Part shown: in pieces, positions 9,824-19,057 of the stretch
Position numbering within the stretch: the first letter of the stretch is position 1
Layout of the letters: each line of letters starts with the position of its first letter
Source: DATFVA01 sp963721075
Lineage (GTDB): Bacteria; Bacteroidota; Ignavibacteria; Ignavibacteriales; Ignavibacteriaceae
Assembly (NCBI GenBank): GCA_963721075.1
Contig: CAVRHV010000016.1
Span: 121,104 to 185,103 of the forward strand
DNA length: 64,000 nt
Direction: 5' to 3'
Position numbers and translations under genes: made by a program
Notes under the pieces: model-generated
Told to the model about the DNA's origin: nothing
What the model saw: only the letters and a program-made list of their open reading frames with translations
The model's database searches: none

Positions 9824-10123
9824 TTATTTTTTCTTTGAGGGAACTACGGCGTCTTTTGCCTGCTTTGCAATTCTGAACTTCAGAGTTTTCTTTGCAGGTA
9901 TTACCATTGTTTCGCCGGTAGCGGGATTTCTTCCCATTCTTTTCTTTCTGTCAACAACCAGCAGTTTACCAAGGCCCGGAATTACGAAAGATTTTTTTGC
10001 TTCTTTGTAAGACAAGTTAACTAACTCATCAAGAAACTCACCAGCTAATTTCTTGGTGGTTCCGGTCTTCTTTGAAAGATGGTCAAGAATCTGACCTTTG
10101 GTCATTGGTTTGTTATTTGCCAT
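9824..10123 (-). CDS. HU-family nucleoid DNA-binding protein
   Basis: 99 residues. It has the HU/IHF fold: helical N-terminal dimerisation part (TKGQILDHLSKKTG...AGEFLDEL), then the saddle and the DNA-contacting arm GRNPATGETMVIPAKK at about 64-79. The arm carries the intercalating-Pro motif RNPATG, close to the HU RNPQTG consensus. The C-terminal tail is Lys-rich. It bends and compacts DNA. An AGAGAGGA Shine-Dalgarno lies a few bases before the ATG, and a TATTTTTG match to the -7 consensus lies about 65 bases upstream (10189-10196, minus strand). It is transcribed alone, convergent with the T9SS gene. Confidence 0.95.
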   Translation of the reverse strand: MANNKPMTKGQILDHLSKKTGTTKKLAGEFLDELVNLSYKEAKKSFVIPGLGKLLVVDRKKRMGRNPATGETMVIPAKKTLKFRIAKQAKDAVVPSKKK

Positions 10124-10223
10124 AGTATGTCCTCTCTTTTATGTGTTTGAATAATTCTGTGCGAAATTTATAAATTTTTAATTCTAAACAAAAATAGAAT
10201 TGCCTGTTTTTAAAAATTATTAC

Positions 10224-10256
10224 AGCCCCTGATCAGGCCTTCAGACGGGGCTTTTG
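10224..10256 (+). terminator. Terminator-like hairpin in a leader region
   Basis: AGCCCC at 10224-10229 pairs with GGGGCT at 10247-10252, with an inner CTGA/TCAG pairing and a short T4 run. No plus-strand gene ends upstream, so it may be an attenuator-like leader hairpin for the next gene or a leftover element. Confidence 0.4.
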
Positions 10257-10317
10257 TGGCTTACCTCTTATTTATTTATTTTTTCACTTAGCTTAATAAA
10301 AAGAGTGCAGTCCCTAT

Positions 10318-12249
10318 ATGATGAAGCGGTTTGGCTTGTTCCTGTTTTTGGTCTCTGCGGTAATGGCATATGCGCAGACAAACGATTCGGTGTATGTCGA
10401 CACCACCAGGGCGGGCGTGATCGATACCGTAGCTGCCGATACAACGGGATTCCTCAGCACAAAGAAGGAACTGGCAAAGGCTGATACTATCACCCCCCTG
10501 TATCAGAGCCCCTTCTATTCAGAAAGCCGTTTTATAAGCAGAAAAGAAATAAATTTCCTCGATTACAGGTATACAGGGGATCTCTTCGAACCATTCGGAC
10601 TAAGCTTCCTCAGGAACTACGGCTTTGTCGGCCATCCTAATGAACTCATGCTCTACGGCACCAGCGATGTGGGATATTATGAGGACGGAGTATATCTAAA
10701 TAACAGGAGCTCGGGGAACTTCAACCTCAATCTCCTTTCATCCGAGATGATAGATTCAATTGAGATAGTACCTTCCCCCCGCGGCTTTTTATATGGTCCG
10801 GCAGCTCATCCCGTGAGCGTTAACTTCCTTCAGAGGGATCTTTTGTCGGTTAAGCCTTACACGAGAATAAAATATTATGAGGGACCCTTCGGTGAGGCTT
10901 TCATCGATGCTATTTTTAATTCGATACTTTTTAAGGATTTTATTTTTACTGTGGAAATAGCTAACCGGAAAGTCGATCTGAGTTATGCGAACAGTAATTT
11001 CAGCATATGGCAGGGAGGTGCACACCTTAAGTACCTGATCTCAAATAAGGTTAACCTGACGGCTTCCTACGGCTATAATGATTATGATGCGGGACTAAAT
11101 GGTGGTGTGGATGTCGACAGCATTTTGCAGGCAGGTTTAAGCGTGAGTTCTGTACTGTACGACGAAAGAATTGCCCCGGTTTATTATCATCAAAGACGGC
11201 TTAATATCCTCCAGCATAACCTTGGCTTAAAACTGCTGGCTGAACCGGTGAAGAATTCACGTACAGACCTGAGTCTGTATTACCGCTTCAGCGACGACCA
11301 GATAAGCAATCCTCCTGATGTGCTTAGTTATCCAAGAAAGTATAACAATAAAACTGGCGGTGCGTTATTAAAGCAGGACCTTAGTCTTGCCTTTGCCGAT
11401 CTTCAGGTGTTAGCGCAATACGAGAGGACTAGTTTCAAGTATACAGTTCCCGGTTCTATATCGGAATATAACTCCGACTATTTCAGTCTTTCCCCGGTTT
11501 TCAGTCTTAACCTGCTCGACAGTACTATTATTCCCGCCGCTTATTATAAGTTCCAGAATATCAGCAGCGGCAGTTCGGCAGCTTACAACGGAGTAGGGTT
11601 TGATATTACCCTTAACCTGCCCGGTAACCTGAAACTCTACGGCGGCTACTCAAATTACAGATCAGCTGGATTGAGTGATAATGTAAACACCATTGAATTA
11701 TCCGGTTATTATCACAACGAGTTCCTGAACCTGGGAGTTAATTTTATCAACCGGAGCGAGAGTTTCGCTTCTGTTTATTCTATCCCTTACCTGGCTGAGG
11801 ATAATTATTATCTCGATCTCGCCACCACGATGATCGGCGGGAATGCTTCGATCAGGATCTGGAAGATACTCCTTGAAGGCAGTTCTTATTATGACCTCTC
11901 GGATCATAGTTCGTTCAGTCAGCCCGCGTTCTCTATAGCTTCACCTAAAATCAGGTTCAGAGGGGGGATATACCTTGACGGCTACTTCTTTGCCGATAAC
12001 CTTAACCTGAAAACTGGTTTTGCTCTTAATTATAACTCGAGGCAAAGAGTATATTCGTCGGGACAGGAAGATATCCTTGCCGGTCAGTTTACCACAGTAG
12101 ATTTCACCCTTGCCGGTGAGATTCAAAAAAAAGCAATCGCATATTTTACCTGGGAAAACCTGCTTGATCAAACCTATTATATAGTTCCTTACTACCCGAT
12201 GTTCAGGAGAGGGATACGGTTCGGGGTAGCCTGGGAACTTTTTAATTAA
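10318..12249 (+). CDS. TonB-dependent-receptor-like outer membrane beta-barrel protein
   Basis: 643 residues with a signal peptide (about 1-20, ending AYAQ). Residues ~75-165 resemble a TonB-receptor plug: YGFVGHPNELMLYGTSD, then a short loop with DGVYLNNRSSG, and SSEMIDSIEIVPSPRGFLYGP, the usual 'IE.V.GP' plug ending. The rest alternates aromatic and polar residues as in transmembrane beta strands and ends with strand-like FGVAWELF. There is no carboxypeptidase-like N-terminal domain and no obvious TonB box, so whether it is an energised transporter is uncertain. It is followed 16 bases later by a GT-C glycosyltransferase, perhaps in one operon. No clear Shine-Dalgarno. Confidence 0.8.
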   Translation: MMKRFGLFLFLVSAVMAYAQTNDSVYVDTTRAGVIDTVAADTTGFLSTKKELAKADTITPLYQSPFYSESRFISRKEINFLDYRYTGDLFEPFGLSFLRNYGFVGHPNELMLYGTSDVGYYEDGVYLNNRSSGNFNLNLLSSEMIDSIEIVPSPRGFLYGPAAHPVSVNFLQRDLLSVKPYTRIKYYEGPFGEAFIDAIFNSILFKDFIFTVEIANRKVDLSYANSNFSIWQGGAHLKYLISNKVNLTASYGYNDYDAGLNGGVDVDSILQAGLSVSSVLYDERIAPVYYHQRRLNILQHNLGLKLLAEPVKNSRTDLSLYYRFSDDQISNPPDVLSYPRKYNNKTGGALLKQDLSLAFADLQVLAQYERTSFKYTVPGSISEYNSDYFSLSPVFSLNLLDSTIIPAAYYKFQNISSGSSAAYNGVGFDITLNLPGNLKLYGGYSNYRSAGLSDNVNTIELSGYYHNEFLNLGVNFINRSESFASVYSIPYLAEDNYYLDLATTMIGGNASIRIWKILLEGSSYYDLSDHSSFSQPAFSIASPKIRFRGGIYLDGYFFADNLNLKTGFALNYNSRQRVYSSGQEDILAGQFTTVDFTLAGEIQKKAIAYFTWENLLDQTYYIVPYYPMFRRGIRFGVAWELFN

Positions 12250-12265
12250 GGATCCTGCCGGTAAA

Positions 12266-13633
12266 TTGAAATCCTTAAAACTAAATAGCCGCAAATCACT
12301 TTTACTTCTTCTAACCGCCGGCATATTCCTCGAAGCACTATACATCTTTTTCGTTCTTAATAACGGGAAGGGTGATATCGGTCTTTACATGTTCATTTAC
12401 TTTGAGACATTTATCATTTTCTTCTTCGGATACTACATCATTAAGCATACTGAACCCGGTGCGGGGGTAAGCTGGCCACCGCTTCAGAAGATTATACCGG
12501 GGAAAGGACAGGGACAGACAGACTTTACCTTTGCGGCATTAATAATTCTGTTCGGGATACTCTTCAGGGCAACGCTAATTCCCACAGCGCCGACGACGTC
12601 TCCTGATGTTTACAGGTATATCTGGGAAGGGAAGGTTATTCAAAACGGTTATAATCCTTATGAGTTTTCTCCTGACGCTGAACAGCTGGCTGGCCTGAGG
12701 GATGATCTTTATTCGAAGGTCACCTTTAAGAATCTGCCTACCATCTATCCACCTGCCGCACAGCTAATTTTTCTTGCGTCTTACAGTCTTACGGGGGACA
12801 GCTTAACAGGACTAAAACTGATTTACCTGCTCTGTGAAGTCATCACGATGATTTTTCTGATGAAGCTGTTAATACTCAAAGGGAAGAACCCTAACCTGGT
12901 AATGCTATACGCCTGGCTCCCTCTCCCTGTAATGGAATATTTTGTAAATGCCCATATCGATGCGGCGGGAATTATGTTCCTTGTTCTGTTTCTCTATTTT
13001 ATAGAAAAAGAGAAAATGATTTCTTCGGTATTTGCATTTACGTTCGCGTTCCTCACTAAGCTGTACCCGGTTTTTTTAATACCGCTGCTGGTTAAAAGAT
13101 TAAGAGCTCCCCGCTTTATGTATTTTGTTATGATCTTTATCTTCATCTCCGTTTTGTTCTATTTTCCCTTCTTCAACGGAAGTCAGTCAGTTACAAAAAT
13201 GCTGAGCATATATGCGAATAAGTGGGAGTTCAATGCTTCGGTTTATTACCTGCTGACGGCTTTTATGCCCGATAGGGAAACAGCACGACTGATCTGCGGG
13301 ATCCTGCTCTTCATCTCTATCGGCTATATCGCAAGCTATTACAAGGATTTTGTTAAAGGTGTCTTCGGAGTGCTTCTGGCAGTATTGATCTTATCCCCCG
13401 TATTATATCCGTGGTATCTCGGCTGGATAAGCGCGGTTAATCCCTTTGCAGGATTTTATTCGGTGTTAAGTCTTTTGTTTACAGTAAACCTATCCAACTT
13501 CACACCCCTCGGTAAGGTGTGGCATGAATACTTCCCGGTTATCTTCACCGAGTATGCAATTTTCTTTGTACTGTTTGCATACGATATTTACCGCCAGATA
13601 ACCGGGAAAACATTTAAGGATCTTCTCAGGTAA
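12266..13633 (+). CDS. GT-C membrane glycosyltransferase, polyprenol-phosphate-mannose type
   Basis: 455 residues, TTG start. About 11-12 hydrophobic segments. The first large loop contains TSPDVYRYIWEGKVIQNGYNPY, with the acidic-YRY-W-G signature typical of DUF2029/GT87- and MptB-like GT-C enzymes, followed by NLPTIYPPAAQL. These enzymes transfer sugar from a polyprenyl-phosphate donor on the extracytoplasmic face. Acceptor and sugar cannot be read from the sequence. It follows the outer-membrane barrel gene closely and ends 13 bases before the convergent peptidase gene. Confidence 0.8.
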   Translation: MKSLKLNSRKSLLLLLTAGIFLEALYIFFVLNNGKGDIGLYMFIYFETFIIFFFGYYIIKHTEPGAGVSWPPLQKIIPGKGQGQTDFTFAALIILFGILFRATLIPTAPTTSPDVYRYIWEGKVIQNGYNPYEFSPDAEQLAGLRDDLYSKVTFKNLPTIYPPAAQLIFLASYSLTGDSLTGLKLIYLLCEVITMIFLMKLLILKGKNPNLVMLYAWLPLPVMEYFVNAHIDAAGIMFLVLFLYFIEKEKMISSVFAFTFAFLTKLYPVFLIPLLVKRLRAPRFMYFVMIFIFISVLFYFPFFNGSQSVTKMLSIYANKWEFNASVYYLLTAFMPDRETARLICGILLFISIGYIASYYKDFVKGVFGVLLAVLILSPVLYPWYLGWISAVNPFAGFYSVLSLLFTVNLSNFTPLGKVWHEYFPVIFTEYAIFFVLFAYDIYRQITGKTFKDLLR

Positions 13634-13646
13634 CGCCCCTCTTTAG

Positions 13647-15480
13647 TCAGGCTGTCCTGCCCCCAAGATGATTTGCCAGGAATTCCTCCATAGCCCTATA
13701 GAACTCGAACCTGTTTTCCTCGTTATGAAAGCCATGTCCCTCATTATCCTTTACGATGTAAGGGACGTCAATGTTCTTTTTCTTCAGTGCATCTACTATC
13801 TGGTCAGACTCTGATTTGGCAACACGCGGATCATTAGCTCCCTGCGCAATCAGCAGCGGCGCTTTTATTTTATCCACGTGGTAGACAGGTGATGATGATT
13901 CCATAAGCTCCTTATCTTCTTCAGGATTTCCGACCATCTCATAGAGCATCTTCAGATAGGGCTCCCAGTAAGGGGGGATGGATTTCATAAAGGTAAAGAG
14001 ATTGGAGACACCCACGTAATCTACACCGCAGGCATAGAGATCCGGAGTAAAAGTTAATCCTGCCAGCACAGCATATCCCCCATAAGAGCCGCCGTATATA
14101 GCTATTCTCTTTTCATCAGCGATTCCCTGCTTGATCAGCCACATAGCTCCGTCGGTTATATCATCCTGCATACTCTTTCCCCACTGCTTAAAGCTGATTT
14201 CCCAGAAATTCCTGCCGTAACCCGTAGAGCCCCGGAAGTTTATCTGAAGCACTGCATAGCCGCGGTTGGCAAGGAACTGAACCTCAGGATTGAAGCCCCA
14301 GCTATCGCGATGCCAGGGACCTCCATGAGGATTTACAACTACAGGAAGCGACTGCTGCTTCACACCTTTCGGCAGTGTAAGATAGCCATGGATCTTTAAT
14401 CCGTCGCGCGATTCAAATTCTATAGACTTCATATCTGCCATGTCATCTTCATTAAGCCAGGGACTAACATCGGCCAGCTTCTTAAATTCCTTACTGTTCA
14501 GATCATAATAATAATAAGCCCCGCGGGATTTATCACTGTACGTCCTTACAAGTACCTTGTCCTCATCCCTGTTGGAATGAGATACAACCACCTCGTATCC
14601 GGGAAGTCTCTGCTCAAGGTCCTGCTGAAGCTTCTTTCTCTCATCGTCAAAAAAGTGATAGTGGCGTTTATCGGTTACAAAGGCAACGCCCGTTATTACT
14701 TTTCGCTTATCCGAACTTAAAAGATTAGAAACATCAACTTCGGGGTGTTCGTAAATTACCTCAAGTTCTTTGTTGTTCTCTATGTCATACTTAACGATCG
14801 CAAGCTTATCCCGTCCTATGTTCGATATCATATACACAAGTTCATTATCATAGGTGAACATCGCAGGAGCAAGTGTTTCCTTAAAGTTGTTGGTGGTTAC
14901 AAGACTGAATTCGTCAGTTCTCATTTTTCCTGTAGAGGATGCTTGTATTAACCCCGTCTGTGGTAGTGGCAATCCTGAGTTTTCCGTCATGGTCCGTTAC
15001 CCAGCCGGTAATATTCCCGGGATTCTCCGCGATCATTTCCATTTCGCCGGAGTTAACGTTTATCCGGTAGACATCGAATATTCTCGCATCTCTTTTGTTC
15101 ATCGCGATCAGCATCTCATCATCATTATCCTTCAGCTCATCTATAAGCTCCACCTTTACCTTTTCAAAAGGGGTGAGATCTTTCTGGTTGCTGCCGTCAA
15201 TATCCACGGCATAAAGTCTGAAATTCTCATCCCCGCCTTTATCCTGCACATAGGCGATGCGTTTATTATTTGCCCAGAAGTAGCCTGCGATATCTCTCTC
15301 CTCAGCGGAAGTCAGTCGTTTTATTTCATCCTGTCCGATCTTTTGTATGAATACATTAAGTCTGTTCTTCCACGGCATCATAAGTGCAAGATGTTCACCA
15401 TCAGGCGAAAGCTGAAACGCTGTCTTCTCAGGGTTCTTAAAGAAATCTTCTAACGGGATAATAGGGACATTTAACTTCAA
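13647..15480 (-). CDS. S9-family (prolyl oligopeptidase type) peptidase, one-base frameshift
   Basis: Two overlapping frames (15480-14914 and about 14930-13647) join into one 610-residue protein if one base is removed from the T5 run at 14924-14928. The N-terminal part is a beta-propeller (FQLSPDGEHLAL ... ENFRLYAVDIDG). The C-terminal part is an alpha/beta hydrolase with PHGGPWHRDSWGF, nucleophile Ser in YGGSYGGYA, Asp in QGANDPRV and His in DNEGHGF. It should cleave oligopeptides or acyl-amino acids. No signal peptide is visible, so it is probably cytoplasmic. The frame break is likely a sequencing insertion. If it is real the enzyme is inactive. Confidence 0.88.
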
Positions 15481-15604
15481 AACTTTTTTCCTTCTCTTTT
15501 TTCACGGATTTGAACTTCAAAGATAATAATATAGGCCGGAAATTCTGGTGTGCTGAGTTATATAATCAGTAGGAATGCTCTTTACCCATATCAAAAAAGG
15601 GATT

Positions 15605-15665
15605 GTCATATCGAACGGAGGGAGAGATTAAATATTGCTCGGTCGAAGACTCCCTCGTAATGACA
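15605..15665. repeat. Intergenic GTCAT...ATGAC palindromic repeat
   Basis: GTCAT at 15605 with a following GGGAG is complementary to TCCCT...ATGAC ending near 15665, enclosing TCGA-containing arms. The same arms (GTCATTTCGA / TCGAAATGAC plus GAGAAATCT / AGATTTCTC) recur at 32950, 34309 and 35168, so it belongs to a dispersed family of intergenic palindromes. Confidence 0.5.
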
Positions 15666-15706
15666 AAGGCTATTCTGGCGATTTGCAATAACAGATAAAA
15701 TGAGAA

Positions 15707-16426
15707 TTACAGGCTGAGCATATCCTTGAATTTGATTGCCTGGCGTCTTGAGACTTCAATCTTATTGCCGCCTTTTAGTTTTACAAGGAGGCCGCCGTTA
15801 AGCCACGGCTCAATGCTTTCGATCCATTTAAGGTTAACGATATGCTTCCTGTTTGCGCGGAAGAAGGCTTTACTGTCGAGCCTTTCATCGAGGTAGTTAA
15901 GGGTTCTGAGGATTAAAGGTTTGTTGTCTTCAAAGTATAATCTTACATAGTTGCCTTCGGATTCAAATAAACGCACGGTAGCCAGCTTTACGAACCAGCA
16001 CCTGTCGCCGTCCTTTACAAATACCTGGTCGTCTTCGGTAAGCACGGGGGTGTCGTCAGCTTCAATTTTGTCCTTCTTATTCTTTTCAAGCAGTCGTTTT
16101 ACTGTATCTTCAAGCCGCTGCGGTTCAATGGGCTTCAGGAGGTAATCCATTGCGTTGTATTCGAACGCTTTAAGGGCGTACTCATCGTATGCGGTGGTAA
16201 AGACTACGGTTGGTACGCTGTCGAGTTCTTCCAGCATTTCAAATCCGTTCTTACCCGGCATCTGAATATCAAGAAAAATGAGTTCGGGATTAAGTTCGGT
16301 TATTTTGTTGAGGGCATCTTCCGCATTTACTGCTTCGCCCACTACTGTGATATCTTTAAAAGGATTTAATAGTCTGCGCAGTTCGGTACGTGCGAGACGT
16401 TCATCATCTACTATTAAAGCTTTCAT
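15707..16426 (-). CDS. LytTR-family response regulator
   Basis: 239 residues. Receiver domain (1-~120) with the acidic pair in VDDE, phospho-acceptor D53 (IFLDIQMPG), Thr in VFTTAYDEYA and Lys in YLLKPI. A LytTR DNA-binding domain (~135-239) contains FVKDGDRCWFV, FESEGNYVRLYF and FFRANRKHIVNLKWI. Such regulators bind direct repeats upstream of targets. It overlaps the 3' end of the histidine kinase gene by 23 bases and forms a kinase-regulator pair with it. The nearest possible target, the S9 peptidase gene, is 226 bases downstream, but that link is speculative. Confidence 0.93.
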   Translation of the reverse strand: MKALIVDDERLARTELRRLLNPFKDITVVGEAVNAEDALNKITELNPELIFLDIQMPGKNGFEMLEELDSVPTVVFTTAYDEYALKAFEYNAMDYLLKPIEPQRLEDTVKRLLEKNKKDKIEADDTPVLTEDDQVFVKDGDRCWFVKLATVRLFESEGNYVRLYFEDNKPLILRTLNYLDERLDSKAFFRANRKHIVNLKWIESIEPWLNGGLLVKLKGGNKIEVSRRQAIKFKDMLSL

Positions 16427-17562
16427 TTATTTTTCCTCCTGTTGGAATAATAACTTCTGCAAGAACTTCAGTCTGCGATGTATTCTGAATATTAAATGAA
16501 CCGAATTCTCCGTAAAGAAGATTCAGACGATGCTTCGTATTCTGAATCCCGAAACCCGTGGCACTCTTAAGGTCTTCCTCACTGAGATGACCGGTATTCG
16601 ATATCAGGATATGCAGCTTTGAATCTTCAACGAAAGAATTAACTAAAATCTTTCCGCCGTTAGTCTGCTTTGAAATTCCATGCTTTATACCGTTCTCTAC
16701 AAGGGTTTGTACCATCATAGGCGGTATCTCGGTCTTTGCTGCTTTCGGCTCAGTTTTGATGTCGTAATTTAATCTTTCCTCAAATCTTATTTTTTCGAGG
16801 TCGAGGTAATCTACAACAGTCTGCATCTCATCTTCAAGTGTAACGGTTTCACTTTTTTCTATTCTTAATGAATACCGAAGAATATTCGAAAGTTTTGTGA
16901 CGGCAATTTTAGCCGAGGCAGGGTCTTCTTCGATCAAAGCTCTGATGCTGTTCAGGGCGTTAAACATAAAATGGGGATTAAGCTGACTCTTAAATGTCTT
17001 AAGTTCAAAATCCTTTAACGGCAGCTTCCCAGATTAGAGCCTCGATCTCAACCTTCTTGTAATTCTGGAAAAAGTGAACAGAAAAATAGATAAGCTGCCA
17101 GAGCAGTATCACGCTGCTGAGGTTGAACGTCCATATCAGGGGAGTTGCCGGTTTAAATTCCGACATATTATAAAATACGCCGGTAAGATTTAACGCGAAA
17201 AAAACTACCGAAAGCAGAACACCGATAACAAGACTCGAAATCAATACTCTCGGGACGATCTTCTTCAGCGGCAGATCAAGCCAGTCTTTTTTCTTAATTG
17301 TTGTGCGGAGTAAATGGGTGGAAAGCAGTCCTAAAACACAGATAAAAAGAAAAAGCAGACCCTTCTGCCAGGTGAATGATTCAAAGGAGAACATAGCGAT
17401 GAGGTTAACTGCTGCGTAGAATGTCCATCCCGAAGCCTGTGAGATCCAGTAGGCTCTATTTCTGCTTGTTTTTGAAATACTCTCTCCGCCCTGTTTTTTT
17501 CTGGTAAAATTTAATGGAACAGTTCCGGTTTTAAGTTCAATATCGTGCGTAAAATCAGTCAT
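16404..17562 (-). CDS. LytS/YehU-type sensor histidine kinase, one-base frameshift
   Basis: Read with one base removed at the CC at 17012-17013, two fragments join into a 385-residue kinase. The N-terminal half has four hydrophobic membrane segments. The join restores the His_kinase motif KSQLNPHFMFNALNSI, where the His is phosphorylated, and the rest is an HATPase with an N-box (LVENGIKHGI) and G-box (GFGIQNTKHRL). It should phosphorylate the LytTR regulator encoded immediately downstream with a 23-base overlap. The break falls just before the catalytic motif, so a real frameshift would abolish activity. A sequencing insertion is more likely. Confidence 0.88.
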
Positions 17563-17810
17563 AAATATAATCGTAATGTCAGTAAAAGGAAATTTTAGCC
17601 TGTTAGATAAATAGTACAGCCAGGCACTCTAAAATTAGTCTTATTGTTCCTAAAGCAGGTTTTCTTTATTACCACCGGTTTTACAGGCTGATGAACGGCC
17701 CCACCTGATTGCCAGATCTGCTTCGTAGCGGGTTAAACTGAAGGCGGAACGGAATGGTGTCAGTCAATTTCCGGGGACTATAACACTATGATAATCGTTT
17801 TAAGCCAATT
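17563..17810. other. Intergenic region between divergent two-component operons
   Basis: About 250 bases upstream of the operator at 17811. It separates the minus-strand LytS-type kinase from the plus-strand DUF2231 operon and must hold the kinase promoter. No convincing RNA gene, repeat or terminator seen. Confidence 0.3.
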
Positions 17811-17855
17811 TTAAGAATTCTCTTAGAGATATTTAAGGATTGCGGTTTAGGTTTG
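17811..17855 (+). promoter_or_regulatory. Predicted operator and promoter of the DUF2231/two-component operon
   Basis: Three TTAAG-type half sites (TTAAGAAT at 17811, TTAGAGAT at 17823, TTAAGGAT at 17833) at roughly one helical turn are followed, 7 bases later, by TAGGTTTG (17848-17855), a match to the Bacteroidota -7 element TAnnTTTG. The same arrangement with the same distances is found upstream of rubrerythrin at 20474-20518. OmpR-family regulators bind ~11-bp direct repeats, so the regulator encoded in this operon is the likely ligand. The site overlaps the -33 region, as expected for activation. Confidence 0.65.
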
Positions 17856-17876
17856 GGACAAAAAAAGGAGAACGAA

Positions 17877-18374
17877 ATGATTGACGCACAACATCTTCAC
17901 CCGATGATAGTACATTTCCCCATTGCTTTATTGATCGTGGGGCTGCTGGCTGATGCAGCAGGATTATTTTCAAAAAAGGAATTTTTCTCCACAGCCGGTT
18001 TCTACCTCCTGATACTGGGAACACTGGGAGTTATTGCTTCATATTTTTCCGGGAACCTTGCAGGCGACGGAGTAACCGAAGCCGGTCCCCTGAAGCAGGC
18101 ACTTGAGGCACATGAGGATGCCGCAGAACTGTCGGTATTGCTTGTATCAATAGCCGCACTCGTAAGAATTGCATTTGTAGCGGTCAAAAGATATGCAGGG
18201 AGTTTAAAATGGATCGCTTTTGCTTTATTTTTGATTGGTGTCCTGTCGATCGCACGTACAGGTTACTATGGCGGGGAACTGGTTTATAAACACGCCGCAG
18301 GAGTTCAGTTTAACCTCGGCTTCGGTAACCCGGACGCTCAGAACTTAAACATAAATACAGATGATGAGGATTAA
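17877..18374 (+). CDS. DUF2231 membrane protein
   Basis: 165 residues from the ATG at 17877, chosen because AAAGGAG lies six bases upstream and because the predicted transcription start is near 17862, which excludes the upstream TTG. Four hydrophobic segments. The DUF2231 signature HPMIVHFPIALL is at residues ~6-17, with a second conserved part HEDAAELSVLL. In other bacteria DUF2231 proteins are often found with haem or redox partners. The conserved histidines could bind metal, but the biochemical role is unknown. It is the first gene of an operon with a response regulator 11 bases downstream and its kinase. Confidence 0.85.
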   Translation: MIDAQHLHPMIVHFPIALLIVGLLADAAGLFSKKEFFSTAGFYLLILGTLGVIASYFSGNLAGDGVTEAGPLKQALEAHEDAAELSVLLVSIAALVRIAFVAVKRYAGSLKWIAFALFLIGVLSIARTGYYGGELVYKHAAGVQFNLGFGNPDAQNLNINTDDED

Positions 18375-18385
18375 ACGTAACCGAA

Positions 18386-19057
18386 ATGCGTATTCTTGTT
18401 ATAGAAGATGAAAAAGGAATAGCTAATTTTATCAGGGATGGACTGGTAGAAGAATATTATGCCGTTGATGTTGCCGGTGAAGGACGTGAAGGACTTCAGA
18501 TGGCTCTTGTAAATGATTATGATCTCCTGCTTGTCGACTGGATGCTGCCCGCCCTGAGCGGAATTGAAATCGTGAAGCAGGTACGGAAGGAAAAACCAGC
18601 CATTCCAATCATTTTTCTGACGGCAAAAGATACCGTGCAGGATGCCGTATTCGGACTTGAAACAGGCGCGAACGATTATATCAGAAAGCCTTTTCAGTTT
18701 GAAGAACTGCTCGCCCGTATAAAAGTTCAGCTGCGCCCTAAAAACTCAGAAAGCGGGCTGCTGACTCTTTCAGACATAACTCTCAATCCTGATACTCACC
18801 AGGTATTTAAAAATGAAGAAGAAATTTTATTGACTCAGAAGGAATTCTCTCTGCTTGAATTTCTTTTGAGAAATAAGGGAAGAGTCTGTACGCGTACCAA
18901 TATAATTGAGCATGTCTGGGATATACATTTTGAGGCTGATACATCCGTAATAGATGTGTATATAAATTTCCTGAGAAAGAAACTGAAGCTTGAAAGCTCG
19001 AATGATCTGATACAAACTGTAAGGGGAGTTGGCTACATAGCACGGGAAGTAAGATGA
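18386..19057 (+). CDS. OmpR/CusR-type response regulator
   Basis: 223 residues. Receiver domain with ED at residues 7-8, phospho-acceptor D51 (LLLVDWMLP), Thr in FLTAKD and Lys in YIRKPF. The C-terminal winged helix (~125-223) has ILLTQKEFSLLEFLLRNKGRV and the recognition-helix region TSVIDVYINFLRKKL, ending in the TVRGVGYI hairpin. It overlaps the kinase gene by four bases (ATGA), a classical co-translated pair. The operators at 17811 and 20474 have the 11-bp direct-repeat form used by this family. Confidence 0.94.
   Translation: MRILVIEDEKGIANFIRDGLVEEYYAVDVAGEGREGLQMALVNDYDLLLVDWMLPALSGIEIVKQVRKEKPAIPIIFLTAKDTVQDAVFGLETGANDYIRKPFQFEELLARIKVQLRPKNSESGLLTLSDITLNPDTHQVFKNEEEILLTQKEFSLLEFLLRNKGRVCTRTNIIEHVWDIHFEADTSVIDVYINFLRKKLKLESSNDLIQTVRGVGYIAREVR

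Noticed and set aside
14854..15453. 199-codon plus-strand open frame opposite the S9 peptidase
   Set aside because: It is antisense to a conserved enzyme, has no recognisable protein features and a poor start context.
17853..17876. TTG at 17853 as start of the DUF2231 gene
   Set aside because: It overlaps the predicted -7 box and precedes the likely transcription start; the ATG at 17877 has a strong AAAGGAG.
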